NCBI GenBank assembly: GCA_026417425.1
Contig: JAOADF010000144.1
Coordinates: 1 to 14,370 of the forward strand
DNA: 14,370 nt
DNA from: Dictyoglomaceae bacterium
GTDB lineage: Bacteria; Dictyoglomota; Dictyoglomia; Dictyoglomales; Dictyoglomaceae
Reading direction: 5' to 3'
Part shown: positions 1 through 12,175 of the stretch, one piece after another
Layout: each line of letters begins with the position of its first letter
Position numbering within the stretch: the first letter of the stretch is position 1
Program-made: the position numbers and the translations under genes
The notes under the pieces: model-generated
The model's database searches: none
What the model saw: only the letters and a program-made list of their open reading frames with translations
Told to the model about the DNA's origin: nothing

Positions 1-39
1 ATATATGCCTTTTTAGACCCAAGAATCAAATATGAATGA
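1..39 (+). CDS. C-terminal end of OppB/DppB-type ABC permease (partial)
   Basis: The first 39 bases read in frame as IYAFLDPRIKYE followed by a TGA stop. A tail of the form 'Y-x-x-L-D-P-R-I-x-Y/F' is the usual C-terminus of the first permease (OppB/DppB type) of peptide/oligosaccharide ABC transporters. It sits 26 bases before an OppC-type permease, exactly where that partner is expected. Only twelve codons are visible, so the assignment rests on this tail and on gene order. The gene body lies outside the window. Confidence 0.75.
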   Translation: MYAFLDPRIKYE

Positions 40-65
40 AGAAAAAATTGGGGGAGGTTTAGAAA

Positions 66-938
66 ATGGAAGTAGCATTGACTAAAAGAGCAAGAAGAAC
101 AGGTTATTGGTCTTCTGCATGGAGAAGATTTAAGGGAAACAAAATGGCAGTAGTGAGTTTAGTTTATATCTCCTTTCTTATCTTTATATCCATATTTGCT
201 CCTTTTATAGCACCCTATCCCTATGATGAGGCTCATTATGGACATACCTTTGAAAGTCCCAGTTGGAAATTTCTTTTTGGAACTGATGATTTAGGAAGGT
301 GCATGCTTAGTAGACATATATATGCTATAAGAAATGCGTTATTTATTGGATTTGGCTCTCAAATTGTGGTTCTAATTATTGGTATAACTCTTGGAGCCAT
401 AGCAGGTTTTAAAGGAGGAAGGTTAGATACCATATTAATGAGAATTGTGGATATAATGTTTGCCTTTCCTACTTTTTTATTTAACGTGATTCTTGTTACC
501 GTTTTAGGAAGAGGTTTACATACCATTCTTTTTGCAGTGGGAGTTACCGGTTGGGCTGGTATGGCAAGGCTTGTTAGAGGACTGGTTTTATCTCTGAAAA
601 ATGCAGATTTTGTAGAGGCTGCAAGAGCTCTTGGTGCAAAGGAGTCTTATATCATTAGAAAATATATTCTTCCAAACATGTTGGGACCAATAATAATAAG
701 CTTAGCCTTTGGAATTCCCAATGGGATTTGGATAGAGAGTGGATTAGCTCTTATTGGAATGGGGGTAAGACCTCCCATGCCCAGTTGGGGAAATATGCTT
801 GGTGGTGCATCTCAATATGTATTTGCCTTTCCTCATCTTTTAATCTTTCCTGCAATAACCTTTGCCCTTACCATGCTTGCCTTTAATTATTTAGGTGATG
901 GTTTGAGAGATGCTTTAAATCCAAGGAGCGAGGTATAA
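66..938 (+). CDS. ABC transporter permease, OppC/DppC family
   Basis: Inner-membrane permease, 290 residues, of the peptide/nickel/oligosaccharide branch of ABC importers. A cytoplasmic N-terminus with the usual 'W...W.RF.GNKMA' lead-in is followed by a first membrane span at about residues 27-50. After an external segment carrying FGTDDLGR (71-78), there are about five more spans between 90 and 275. The cytoplasmic EAA loop that docks on the ATPases is clear (EAARALGA 184-191, ending ILPN 201-204), as is the C-terminal LGDGLRDALNPR (276-287) typical of OppC. A GGGGAGG ribosome binding site at about 51-57 supports the ATG. It lies between the OppB-type end and the OppD-type ATPase, so it forms the second half of the channel. 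Substrate cannot be read from the permease; the downstream glycanase favours oligosaccharides. Confidence 0.93.
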   Translation: MEVALTKRARRTGYWSSAWRRFKGNKMAVVSLVYISFLIFISIFAPFIAPYPYDEAHYGHTFESPSWKFLFGTDDLGRCMLSRHIYAIRNALFIGFGSQIVVLIIGITLGAIAGFKGGRLDTILMRIVDIMFAFPTFLFNVILVTVLGRGLHTILFAVGVTGWAGMARLVRGLVLSLKNADFVEAARALGAKESYIIRKYILPNMLGPIIISLAFGIPNGIWIESGLALIGMGVRPPMPSWGNMLGGASQYVFAFPHLLIFPAITFALTMLAFNYLGDGLRDALNPRSEV

Positions 939-942
939 ATCT

Positions 943-1923
943 ATGGCAGAATTATTGAAGGTAAATAATTTAAAAACATATTTTTATAGGCATGAAGGTA
1001 TAGTTAAGGCTGTTGATGGAATAAGTTATAAATTAGATTATGGAGAGACTTTAGGTATTGTGGGAGAAAGTGGTTCGGGAAAAACTGTTTCAGTCCTTTC
1101 CCTTTTGGGGCTTATTAGAAAAAATGGATGGATAGAAAGCGGTGAGGCAATTTTTAATGGAAAAGATTTGTTAAAACTTTCTAAGGAAGAATTGAGAGAA
1201 ATAAGAGGTAGAGATATTTCTATAGTTTTTCAAGATCCTATGACCAGTTTAAATCCCATTATGAGAATAGGAATTCAAATTATGGAGACTATAATTTGGC
1301 ATAGATTGATGTCTGATAAAGATGCAAAGGATAGAGTTATGGAACTATTAAAAGTTGTAGGAATACCAGAATATAAAACAAGATTTTGGGATTATCCCTT
1401 TCAATTTTCAGGAGGAATGAGACAAAGAGTGATGATAGCTATGGCATTGGCTTGTAATCCTAAACTAGTAATTGCGGATGAGCCAACAACTGCCCTTGAT
1501 GTTACTATAAGGGCTCAAATTTTAAACCTCATGCAGGATATGAAAGAAAAACTTAATATGAGTATAATATTTATAACTCACGATATAATCCTTACTATGA
1601 ACTTTTGTGATACCATAATAATTATGTATGCGGGAAAAATTGTGGAATATAGTTCCATGGAGAAATTCATAAAAAATCCATTACATCCTTATTCTCAAGG
1701 TCTATTAAATTCTACCTTAGATGTGGGAACAAAAGAAGGATCCTTAAGACCTATCCCTGGAAATCCTCCAAATCTTATAAATCCACCATCAGGGTGTAGA
1801 TTTCATCCAAGATGTCAGTATGTTCAAGATATCTGTAAAGAAGTAGAACCAGAATTAGAAGAAATAGAAAAGGATCATAAAGTTGCATGCCACCTATTGA
1901 AGGGAGGAAAAATCAATGCCTGA
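943..1923 (+). CDS. ABC transporter ATP-binding protein, OppD/DppD family
   Basis: Cytoplasmic ATPase, 326 residues, powering the transporter. Walker A is GESGSGKT (41-48), the Q-loop glutamine is at 97 (FQDP), the signature is FSGGMRQR (155-162), Walker B is LVIADE (175-180) and the H-loop histidine is at 213 (ITHD). The C-terminal extension carries the family's oligopeptide-transporter motif with cysteines 285, 291, 298 and 316. In DppD of a thermophilic relative the equivalent four cysteines hold a [4Fe-4S] cluster (family knowledge). The start follows the permease stop by four bases, with its ribosome site inside the permease's last codons. The gene overlaps the next ATPase gene by eight bases, indicating translational coupling. 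The second ATPase is its expected heterodimer partner. Confidence 0.95.
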   Translation: MAELLKVNNLKTYFYRHEGIVKAVDGISYKLDYGETLGIVGESGSGKTVSVLSLLGLIRKNGWIESGEAIFNGKDLLKLSKEELREIRGRDISIVFQDPMTSLNPIMRIGIQIMETIIWHRLMSDKDAKDRVMELLKVVGIPEYKTRFWDYPFQFSGGMRQRVMIAMALACNPKLVIADEPTTALDVTIRAQILNLMQDMKEKLNMSIIFITHDIILTMNFCDTIIIMYAGKIVEYSSMEKFIKNPLHPYSQGLLNSTLDVGTKEGSLRPIPGNPPNLINPPSGCRFHPRCQYVQDICKEVEPELEEIEKDHKVACHLLKGGKINA

Positions 1924-2863
1924 GCTTTTATTAGTTAAAAACTTAAAAAAATATTTTCCGAGGGGAAGAAAGGTATTAAAAGCGGTAGATAATGTTTCCT
2001 TTGTAATATATCCTGGAGAATCTCTAGGACTTGTAGGAGAAAGTGGTTCAGGAAAATCCACCCTTGGAAGAACAGTCTTAAGACTTATTGAGCCTGATGA
2101 CGGAGAAATTATTTTTGATGGAATAGATTTGAGAAAGTTAAAAGGCGAAGAGTTAAGACAAATTAGAATGTTCATGCAAATAATATTTCAAGATCCCTTG
2201 GCATCTTTGAATCCCCAGATGACTATAGGTGAGGCGATAGAAGATCCTTTAATTATTCATAATATAGGCACAAAGGAGCAGAGAAAAAAGGGGGTTATGG
2301 AGCTTCTTGATATTGTAGGAATCGGAAGGGAGTTTATAAACTCCTTTCCCCATGAATTTTCTGGGGGACAACAGCAGAGAGTTGGTATTGCAAGGGCATT
2401 GGCACTAAATCCCAAGTTTATTGTGTGTGATGAACCGGTATCTTCCCTTGACGTTTCCATAGGTGCTCAAATTGTTTCCCTTCTTTATGAACTAAAGAGA
2501 CAGTTTAAATTGTCCTATTTATTTATCTCTCATGATTTAGCTGTGGTAAGATATTTATCTGATAAAGTTGCAGTCATGTATTTAGGAGCATTTGTAGAAT
2601 TAGCCCCAAAAGAAGAACTTTATGAGAATCCATTACATCCCTATACTCGAGCTCTTCTTGCATCGGTTCCTAAAATGCCTAAAGATGGGGGACGCCAAAG
2701 GAAATTCACAGCTCTAAAAGGTGAAATTCCTTCTCCAATAGATCTTCCTTTGGGATGTAGATTTCAATCCCGTTGCGAATATATGATGGACATATGTAGA
2801 AGAGAGGAGCCCATATTTAGAGAAATCTCACCAGGACATTTTATTGCCTGCCATTTGATATAA
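1916..2863 (+). CDS. ABC transporter ATP-binding protein, OppF/DppF family
   Basis: Second ATPase of the importer, 315 residues. Walker A is GESGSGKST (41-49), the Q-loop is FQDP (91-94), the signature is FSGGQQQR (148-155), Walker B is FIVCDE (168-173) and the H-loop histidine is 206 (ISHD). Cysteines 281, 287, 294 and 312 repeat the spacing of the OppD partner exactly (5, 6 and 17 residues between them), so both ATPases have a complete cluster-type motif. The ATG lies inside the end of the OppD gene, preceded by AGGGAGG (1901-1907). The stop codon is immediately followed by the ribosome site of the GH5 glycanase, so that enzyme is almost certainly on the same mRNA. Confidence 0.95.
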   Translation: MPELLLVKNLKKYFPRGRKVLKAVDNVSFVIYPGESLGLVGESGSGKSTLGRTVLRLIEPDDGEIIFDGIDLRKLKGEELRQIRMFMQIIFQDPLASLNPQMTIGEAIEDPLIIHNIGTKEQRKKGVMELLDIVGIGREFINSFPHEFSGGQQQRVGIARALALNPKFIVCDEPVSSLDVSIGAQIVSLLYELKRQFKLSYLFISHDLAVVRYLSDKVAVMYLGAFVELAPKEELYENPLHPYTRALLASVPKMPKDGGRQRKFTALKGEIPSPIDLPLGCRFQSRCEYMMDICRREEPIFREISPGHFIACHLI

Positions 2864-2876
2864 AGGAGGAGAAAGA

Positions 2877-3878
2877 ATGAGGAGATTATTAATTCTTTCT
2901 TTTATATTCTTAATTTTTCTTGGGAGGACTTCTGCTATGGATAGATTACCTATTCTTCGGGGAGTGAATATTGGGAATGCATTGGAGGCACCTTTTGAGG
3001 GACAATGGGGTGTTGTAATAAAGGATGAATATTTTTCGTTAATTAAGAGTGCAGGATTTGATCATGTGAGAATACCTATAAGATGGAATGCCTATGCGGA
3101 ATATAAACCACCTTATAAAATTTCTCCTTATATTTTTGAAAGGGTGAATCATGTAATAAAAGAGGCTTTTAAGAATAATCTTTATGTAATTATAAATATA
3201 CATCATTATGAGGAAATAATGCAGGAACCTGAAAAACATAGAGAAAGATTTTTGAAATTATGGGAGCAGATTTCGGAATATTATAAAGATTATCCTGAAA
3301 GCTTGTATTTTGAATTGTTAAATGAGCCTTGTATGAATTTAAAAAGTAATCTCTGGAATGAATATTTAATGGAGGCAATAAAAATTATTAGGAAAACAAA
3401 TCCCACAAGAAAAATTATTATAGGACCTACCGATTGGAATAACTTATATCGATTAAACGAATTAAAAATACCTCAAGGAGATAAAAATATAATAGTAACT
3501 TTTCATTACTATAATCCCTTTAATTTTACTCACCAAGGAGCGGAATGGGTAAGTCCTTCTCCTCCTGTAGGAGTTAAATGGTTGGGAACGGATGCTGAAA
3601 AAAAAGCAGTAGAAAGAGAACTGGATATGGTGGTAGAGTGGAGTAAAAGAAATGGAAATCCTCCACTACATATGGGAGAATTTGGAGCCTATTCCAAGGC
3701 AGATATGGAATCAAGGGTAAGATGGACTTCTTTTGTGGCAAGATCTGCTGAAAAGAGAGGAATAGCTTGGAGCTATTGGGAATTTTGTTCAGGTTTTGGA
3801 ATTTATGATTCATTAAATAAAAAATGGAGAATGGATCTTCTTAAGGCATTAATTCCTGATACAAAAATAAAAGAGTAG
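2877..3878 (+). CDS. Secreted glycoside hydrolase family 5 endoglucanase/mannanase
   Basis: Endo-acting beta-glycanase with a TIM-barrel, 333 residues. Residues 1-20 form a signal peptide (basic MRR, hydrophobic core, probable cleavage after TSA), so it acts outside the membrane. GH5 hallmarks appear in order: GVNIGNALE (29-37), VRIPIRW (64-70) with the conserved Arg, HH (109-110), LLNEP (147-151) with acid/base Glu150, FHYY (209-212), GEFG (267-270) with nucleophile Glu268, and WEF (301-303). There is no carbohydrate-binding module. The overall pattern resembles Thermotoga Cel5A-type enzymes, which cut both beta-1,4-glucan and mannan; the substrate here is inferred, not proved. AAGGAGGA (2863-2870) overlaps the upstream ATPase stop, placing it in the transporter operon. 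Cellulase is the default name; mannanase or mixed specificity is possible. Confidence 0.92.
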   Translation: MRRLLILSFIFLIFLGRTSAMDRLPILRGVNIGNALEAPFEGQWGVVIKDEYFSLIKSAGFDHVRIPIRWNAYAEYKPPYKISPYIFERVNHVIKEAFKNNLYVIINIHHYEEIMQEPEKHRERFLKLWEQISEYYKDYPESLYFELLNEPCMNLKSNLWNEYLMEAIKIIRKTNPTRKIIIGPTDWNNLYRLNELKIPQGDKNIIVTFHYYNPFNFTHQGAEWVSPSPPVGVKWLGTDAEKKAVERELDMVVEWSKRNGNPPLHMGEFGAYSKADMESRVRWTSFVARSAEKRGIAWSYWEFCSGFGIYDSLNKKWRMDLLKALIPDTKIKE

Positions 3879-3895
3879 GGGATAGCTCCCCTACT
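3874..3895. terminator. Bidirectional terminator shared by convergent genes
   Basis: A perfect 8-bp inverted repeat, AGTAGGGG (3874-3881) and CCCCTACT (3888-3895), with a six-base loop; flanking A3872-T3897 and a G-T wobble extend it. On the plus strand it is followed, after TTCCCA, by seven Ts. On the minus strand it is followed directly by CTTTTATTTTTGT. It lies exactly between two convergent genes and can end transcription from both sides. The left arm contains the TAG stop of the GH5 gene and the right arm the TAG stop of the isomerase-like gene. Confidence 0.8.
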
Positions 3896-4637
3896 TTCCC
3901 ATTTTTTTAAGATTTTCTAAGCATAATCTGACACTTTCCAAGGGAGGGAAAGAAGGATTTTCATATTCTACTATATACCATTCCGTCTCTCCTTCTTTTT
4001 CGCAAATATCAAAAATTTCCTTCCAATTTATACTTCCTTCCCCAATAGCTCTTGAAGTTAAAGGATATTCCTTTAGATGAATAGTTTTTGCCCTTTTTGA
4101 GTATCTTCTTAATATTTCTATGGGGTCCGCTCCTCCATTCATAGCATTTCCTGTATCCAATTGCATTACGATATCTTCATTAACATTATCAAAAAGGAAA
4201 TTCCAAAAGGTCTCATCATTAATCCTTTGAAATTCCACATAATGATTATGATAACCTATAATCATTTTATAAGATTTTAATTTATAAGAAATCTCATTTA
4301 TGAACTCAACAGCTTTTTCCCATCCCTTTTTATCTTTAGTATATTCCTCGGGAAGCGATGGTATAATTAAATATTTATTCTCCAAGATAGAATTAAACTC
4401 TATAGTTTTTTCAAACTCATCTCCTATTAAAGTGCTGATGGGAATATGAGTTCCTGCAACCTTTAAATTGTATTTATTTAGTAATTCCTTAATTTCCTTT
4501 GCGGATCTTCCATAGTAACCAGCAAACTCTACTCCTTCGTATCCCATTTCAGAAATCTTTTTTATTGTTCCTTCAAAATCTTTCTCACATTCCTTTCTTA
4601 CAGAATAAAGTTGTAATGCAATAGGAATTCTTTTCAT
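3891..4637 (-). CDS. Sugar phosphate isomerase/epimerase-like TIM-barrel protein
   Basis: A 248-residue member of the xylose-isomerase-like/AP-endonuclease-2 superfamily. These proteins are metal-dependent TIM barrels acting on sugars, inosose or hydroxypyruvate. Visible signatures are the N-terminal LQLYSVR (8-14), GYEGVEF (32-38), GTHIP (62-66), YHNH (129-132) with Glu135, LDTGN (160-164) with Asp161, HLKE (187-190), and VEYE (223-226). Glu135, Asp161, His187 and Glu224 match the usual metal ligands. The ATG is preceded by AAGGAGG (4643-4649 on the plus strand), which overlaps the stop of the guanylyltransferase gene, so the two genes form one operon. The reaction cannot be assigned from sequence alone; many relatives are secondary-metabolic sugar isomerases, epimerases or dehydratases. 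Confidence 0.85.
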   Translation of the reverse strand: MKRIPIALQLYSVRKECEKDFEGTIKKISEMGYEGVEFAGYYGRSAKEIKELLNKYNLKVAGTHIPISTLIGDEFEKTIEFNSILENKYLIIPSLPEEYTKDKKGWEKAVEFINEISYKLKSYKMIIGYHNHYVEFQRINDETFWNFLFDNVNEDIVMQLDTGNAMNGGADPIEILRRYSKRAKTIHLKEYPLTSRAIGEGSINWKEIFDICEKEGETEWYIVEYENPSFPPLESVRLCLENLKKMGK

Positions 4638-4647
4638 TTTACCCTCC

Positions 4648-5649
4648 TTAAATAATATCTTTAATTTTTGAGGAAGAACCTTTCTTAGAGATTAGTATCT
4701 TATCCTCAGTTATTACAACTATAATAATATCTTCCTCTATAACTACTGTTTCTTTATTAGAATAGTTTAAAATAAGAGAATTCTTTACATCTAGTGTCTT
4801 TACTTCCCCAATTATATAATTTTCTTTATCATCCTTTGGGAAGATATTGTATAAAGATTCCCAGCTACCTATATCACTCCATTGAAAATCTGCAGGAATT
4901 ACATATATGTTTTTCGCCTTTTCTAATATTCCTTTATCAATGGAGACACTTTTTATTTCTTTATAGACTTCCTCAATTTTTTCCTCAAAGGATTCCTTTC
5001 CTATATGTTCTTTTAATGTATATAACTTTTTGTAGTCCTCAGTAAGATGTTTTTGAAATGCGGATTTAATTGACTTATTCTTCCATATGAAAATTCCAGA
5101 GTTCCAAAAGAAATTTCCTCTCTCAATATAATTCTTTGCTTTTTGAATATCTGGTTTCTCATGAAAGAGAAGCACTTTATATACATCCTCTTCAACTTTC
5201 TCTCCCAATTCTATATATCCGTATCCTGTTTCAGGATATGTAGGTTTTATTCCCAGGGTTATTAGAGCATCTTTTTTATCTGCAAAATCTACAGCTTTTT
5301 TAATAACTTTTTCAAACTTATCCAAATCTGGTATTACATGATCTGCAGGTAAAACCACCATTATATCTTCATCATTAAGAAATAGAGATGCAAGAGCTAT
5401 AGCAGGTGCAGTATTCCTTCCAATAATTTCATAAATTTTTTCTGAAGGTAAATTTTCTATGTGTTTTTTGTGTTTTATATTAACCACCATGTATATATCC
5501 TTTGAAACTCTTTTTGCCCTATCATAAGCATTTTTAATAAGATTTTCTTCTCCGAAAAGGTTTAGATAAGGTTTTGGTATATCTTCAGTACTAATAGGCC
5601 ACAGTCTTTTTCCACTTCCACCCGCAATGATAACTGCCTTTACCTTCAT
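4648..5649 (-). CDS. manC: Mannose-1-phosphate guanylyltransferase
   Basis: Makes GDP-mannose from mannose-1-phosphate and GTP in the cytoplasm, feeding mannosyl glycans or solutes. The 333 residues show the nucleotidyltransferase signature GGSGKRLWP (10-18) with PKPYL (25-29), the PADHV metal/nucleotide motif (101-105), GYGY (142-145), EKP (164-166), FWNSGIF (181-187) and DFQWSDIGSW (254-263). The last block is characteristic of the GDP-mannose branch. The C-terminal ~60 residues fit the short beta-helix cap; the fused isomerase (cupin) domain of the bifunctional ManC/AlgA type is absent. The start is fixed by homology because MKVKAVIIAGG begins directly at the family's N-terminus. No good ribosome site precedes it, and a TATAAT box ends seven bases upstream. 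It is cotranscribed with the isomerase-like gene. Confidence 0.92.
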   Translation of the reverse strand: MKVKAVIIAGGSGKRLWPISTEDIPKPYLNLFGEENLIKNAYDRAKRVSKDIYMVVNIKHKKHIENLPSEKIYEIIGRNTAPAIALASLFLNDEDIMVVLPADHVIPDLDKFEKVIKKAVDFADKKDALITLGIKPTYPETGYGYIELGEKVEEDVYKVLLFHEKPDIQKAKNYIERGNFFWNSGIFIWKNKSIKSAFQKHLTEDYKKLYTLKEHIGKESFEEKIEEVYKEIKSVSIDKGILEKAKNIYVIPADFQWSDIGSWESLYNIFPKDDKENYIIGEVKTLDVKNSLILNYSNKETVVIEEDIIIVVITEDKILISKKGSSSKIKDII

Positions 5650-5656
5650 GCTTAAA

Positions 5657-5685
5657 ATTATACCCTTGAAATAAAATTTTGAGAA
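5657..5685 (-). promoter_or_regulatory. Promoter of the manC operon
   Basis: On the minus strand there is TTCTCA (plus 5680-5685, 4 of 6 to the -35 consensus), a 17-base spacer and a perfect TATAAT (plus 5657-5662). Only seven bases, TTTAAGC, separate TATAAT from the ATG of manC. Transcription should therefore start at or within a base or two of the start codon. An AAGGG lies 13 bases before the ATG, overlapping the spacer, and is too far away to be a convincing ribosome site. AT-rich sequence produces such boxes by chance, but position and spacing fit well. Confidence 0.6.
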
Positions 5686-5694
5686 GGCTAATAT
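5666..5694 (+). promoter_or_regulatory. Promoter of the DUF4272-GH1-guaB operon
   Basis: TTGAAA (5666-5671, 5 of 6 to the -35 consensus), a 17-base spacer and TAATAT (5689-5694, 4 of 6 to the -10 consensus). The expected start near 5701 leaves a leader of about 27 bases containing the AAGGAG ribosome site at 5711-5716. The -35 box lies inside the spacer of the oppositely directed manC promoter, so the two promoters overlap face to face. Confidence 0.5.
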
Positions 5695-5727
5695 ATAGGA
5701 AAATATTATTAAGGAGATTTTTAAAAA

Positions 5728-6429
5728 ATGGAAAAAAATACTGTTGCTTTAAGATGTCTTTCCCTTGGGAGTTATATTGTTAGAGGGGAATTAGATATAT
5801 CAGTAAGAAATCAGGAAAATAAAGATTTTTTAAAATCTGCTAATGAGTTAGTAGAATTATTATATTCTTGGATGGAAAAAGAAGATTTATTAAATTATCT
5901 TACTTCCGATGAATTAGAATCCTTCTCAAAACCTCTTGGTGATTGGAACAATATGGAGCTTATTAAAGCTATATGGAAGAATGAGTCTCTTGGAACTCTC
6001 CTCTGGGCTTTATCTCTAATTCCTCAAATACCTCCCTATGATAATCTTTTTATTCCTGAAAGACTTATTGAGAATCTTACCCTTTTTAGACCAAAGGAGC
6101 AATTTTTGGAGAAGGTAGAACTACGATCTGAGAATGAGATAAAAAGAGAAAGGGATATTGCAGAATATTGGTTTTGGAGATTACAAATTTTTGATATGGA
6201 AAAAAAGGATGAATCTTTTTCTGAAAAGATGAATATAAAAGAAATAATAAGTTCTGTTGCTGAGAAAGCATATCTTGAGGGATACATCTCTGAACCTATT
6301 GAAGGTGATTTTCCTATTTTAGGTAAGCCTTTTAAATACATTACTTTAGATGAATATTTACAAATTTCATATATAATAGTAGAAAGATATAATACTTTAA
6401 ACTGGCTATGTGATTATGAGAAAAACTGA
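5728..6429 (+). CDS. DUF4272-like protein of unknown function
   Basis: A 233-residue soluble protein with no signal peptide or membrane span. It is mostly helical by composition, with many charged residues. The pattern of an N-terminal R-x-L-x-L-G (9-14), LTSDELESFSKPLGDW (58-73), ES-x-x-x-LLWALSLI (86-98), an ERDIAEYWFWRL segment (141-152) and a terminal ERYNTLNWL (219-227) matches what I recall of DUF4272. That family has a similar 'WR.E....LLWAL' block and ends in 'R..ALNWL'. Members I recall continue with an acidic W-D tail after that block; this protein stops five residues later. No catalytic residues are evident. AAGGAG at 5711-5716 supports the start. It is the first gene of a probable operon with beta-glucosidase and IMP dehydrogenase, which says little about its role. 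Family call moderate, function unknown. Confidence 0.7.
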   Translation: MEKNTVALRCLSLGSYIVRGELDISVRNQENKDFLKSANELVELLYSWMEKEDLLNYLTSDELESFSKPLGDWNNMELIKAIWKNESLGTLLWALSLIPQIPPYDNLFIPERLIENLTLFRPKEQFLEKVELRSENEIKRERDIAEYWFWRLQIFDMEKKDESFSEKMNIKEIISSVAEKAYLEGYISEPIEGDFPILGKPFKYITLDEYLQISYIIVERYNTLNWLCDYEKN

Positions 6430-6451
6430 AAAATAAACAGGAGGAGAAGCA

Positions 6452-11707
<5,256 letters not shown>

Positions 11708-11711
<4 letters not shown>

Positions 11712-12079
11712 GGGCTTTTTTCTAAAAGATTTTGAATCTTTTCTATTAATTCTTTTAAAGTAAAAGGTTTTGTTAAATAGTCGTCCGCACCCATTCCAAA
11801 TCCAATCTTTTGATCTAATTCACTAGAACGGGCGGATAGTATTAACACTAATGTATTAAGATTTGGATTTTCTTTTATCTGTTCACAGATAGTAAAACCG
11901 TCAATATCAGGAAGCATAATATCTAAAATTACTAAATCAGGCTTCTCATCTTTTATTAAATCCAAAGCTTCTTTTCCAGTTCCTGCCTCTATAAGCTCAT
12001 AACCTCCCAAATAATTTAAGAAATCTACAACTAAACTTCTAATATAGGGCTCATCATCAACTACTAAGATCTTTTTCAT
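11708..12079 (-). CDS. Receiver-only response regulator
   Basis: A single CheY-like receiver domain of 123 residues with no output domain. The acidic pair Asp8-Asp9, phospho-acceptor Asp53 (ILDIMLPD), Ser82 (LSARS) and Lys104 (YLTKPF) are all present. The frame is open upstream to 12130, but I choose the ATG at 12079-12077. There the sequence begins MKKILVVDDEP like other receivers, and AGAGGAG lies four bases upstream (plus 12084-12090). The stop overlaps the kinase start by four bases (ATGA), so regulator and kinase form a two-gene operon, regulator first. Without a DNA-binding domain it may pass phosphate on or act by protein contact. Full-length signalling requires a partner not seen here. 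Confidence 0.92.
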
Positions 12080-12110
12080 TTTTCTCCTCTCTTTTAAAAA
12101 TTCTTTAATA

Positions 12111-12148
12111 TATTTTACTACAAAATCCAAAATTATTGTGGTAAAATA
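12111..12148. promoter_or_regulatory. Inverted repeat in divergent promoter region
   Basis: TATTTTACTACAA (12111-12123) and TTGTGGTAAAATA (12136-12148) are inverted copies matching at 12 of 13 positions, separated by 12 bases. They lie midway between the divergent response regulator and DUF59 genes. Each arm, read outward toward its gene, gives TTGTRGTAAAATA, which contains TAAAAT, a plausible -10 box preceded by an extended TGTGG/TGTAG. With these boxes each mRNA would have a leader of roughly 22-26 bases. No convincing -35 boxes accompany them. The arrangement could be two mirror-image promoters, an operator for a dimeric regulator, or both. Confidence 0.45.
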
Positions 12149-12175
12149 CTATAAAAAAATTACGAGGTGAATGGT

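Noticed and set aside
1894..2460. Minus-strand open frames within the OppF-type ATPase gene
   Set aside because: They are shadows of a complete ATPase with all catalytic motifs; no family resemblance or ribosome site.
12080..12130. Extra 17 codons at the start of the response regulator
   Set aside because: The internal ATG has a good ribosome site and begins with the canonical receiver N-terminus; the upstream codons overlap the probable promoter.
12167..12175. GTG start three codons upstream for the DUF59 protein
   Set aside because: The GTG lies within or against the GAGGTG ribosome site, leaving no spacing; the ATG at 12176 fits.
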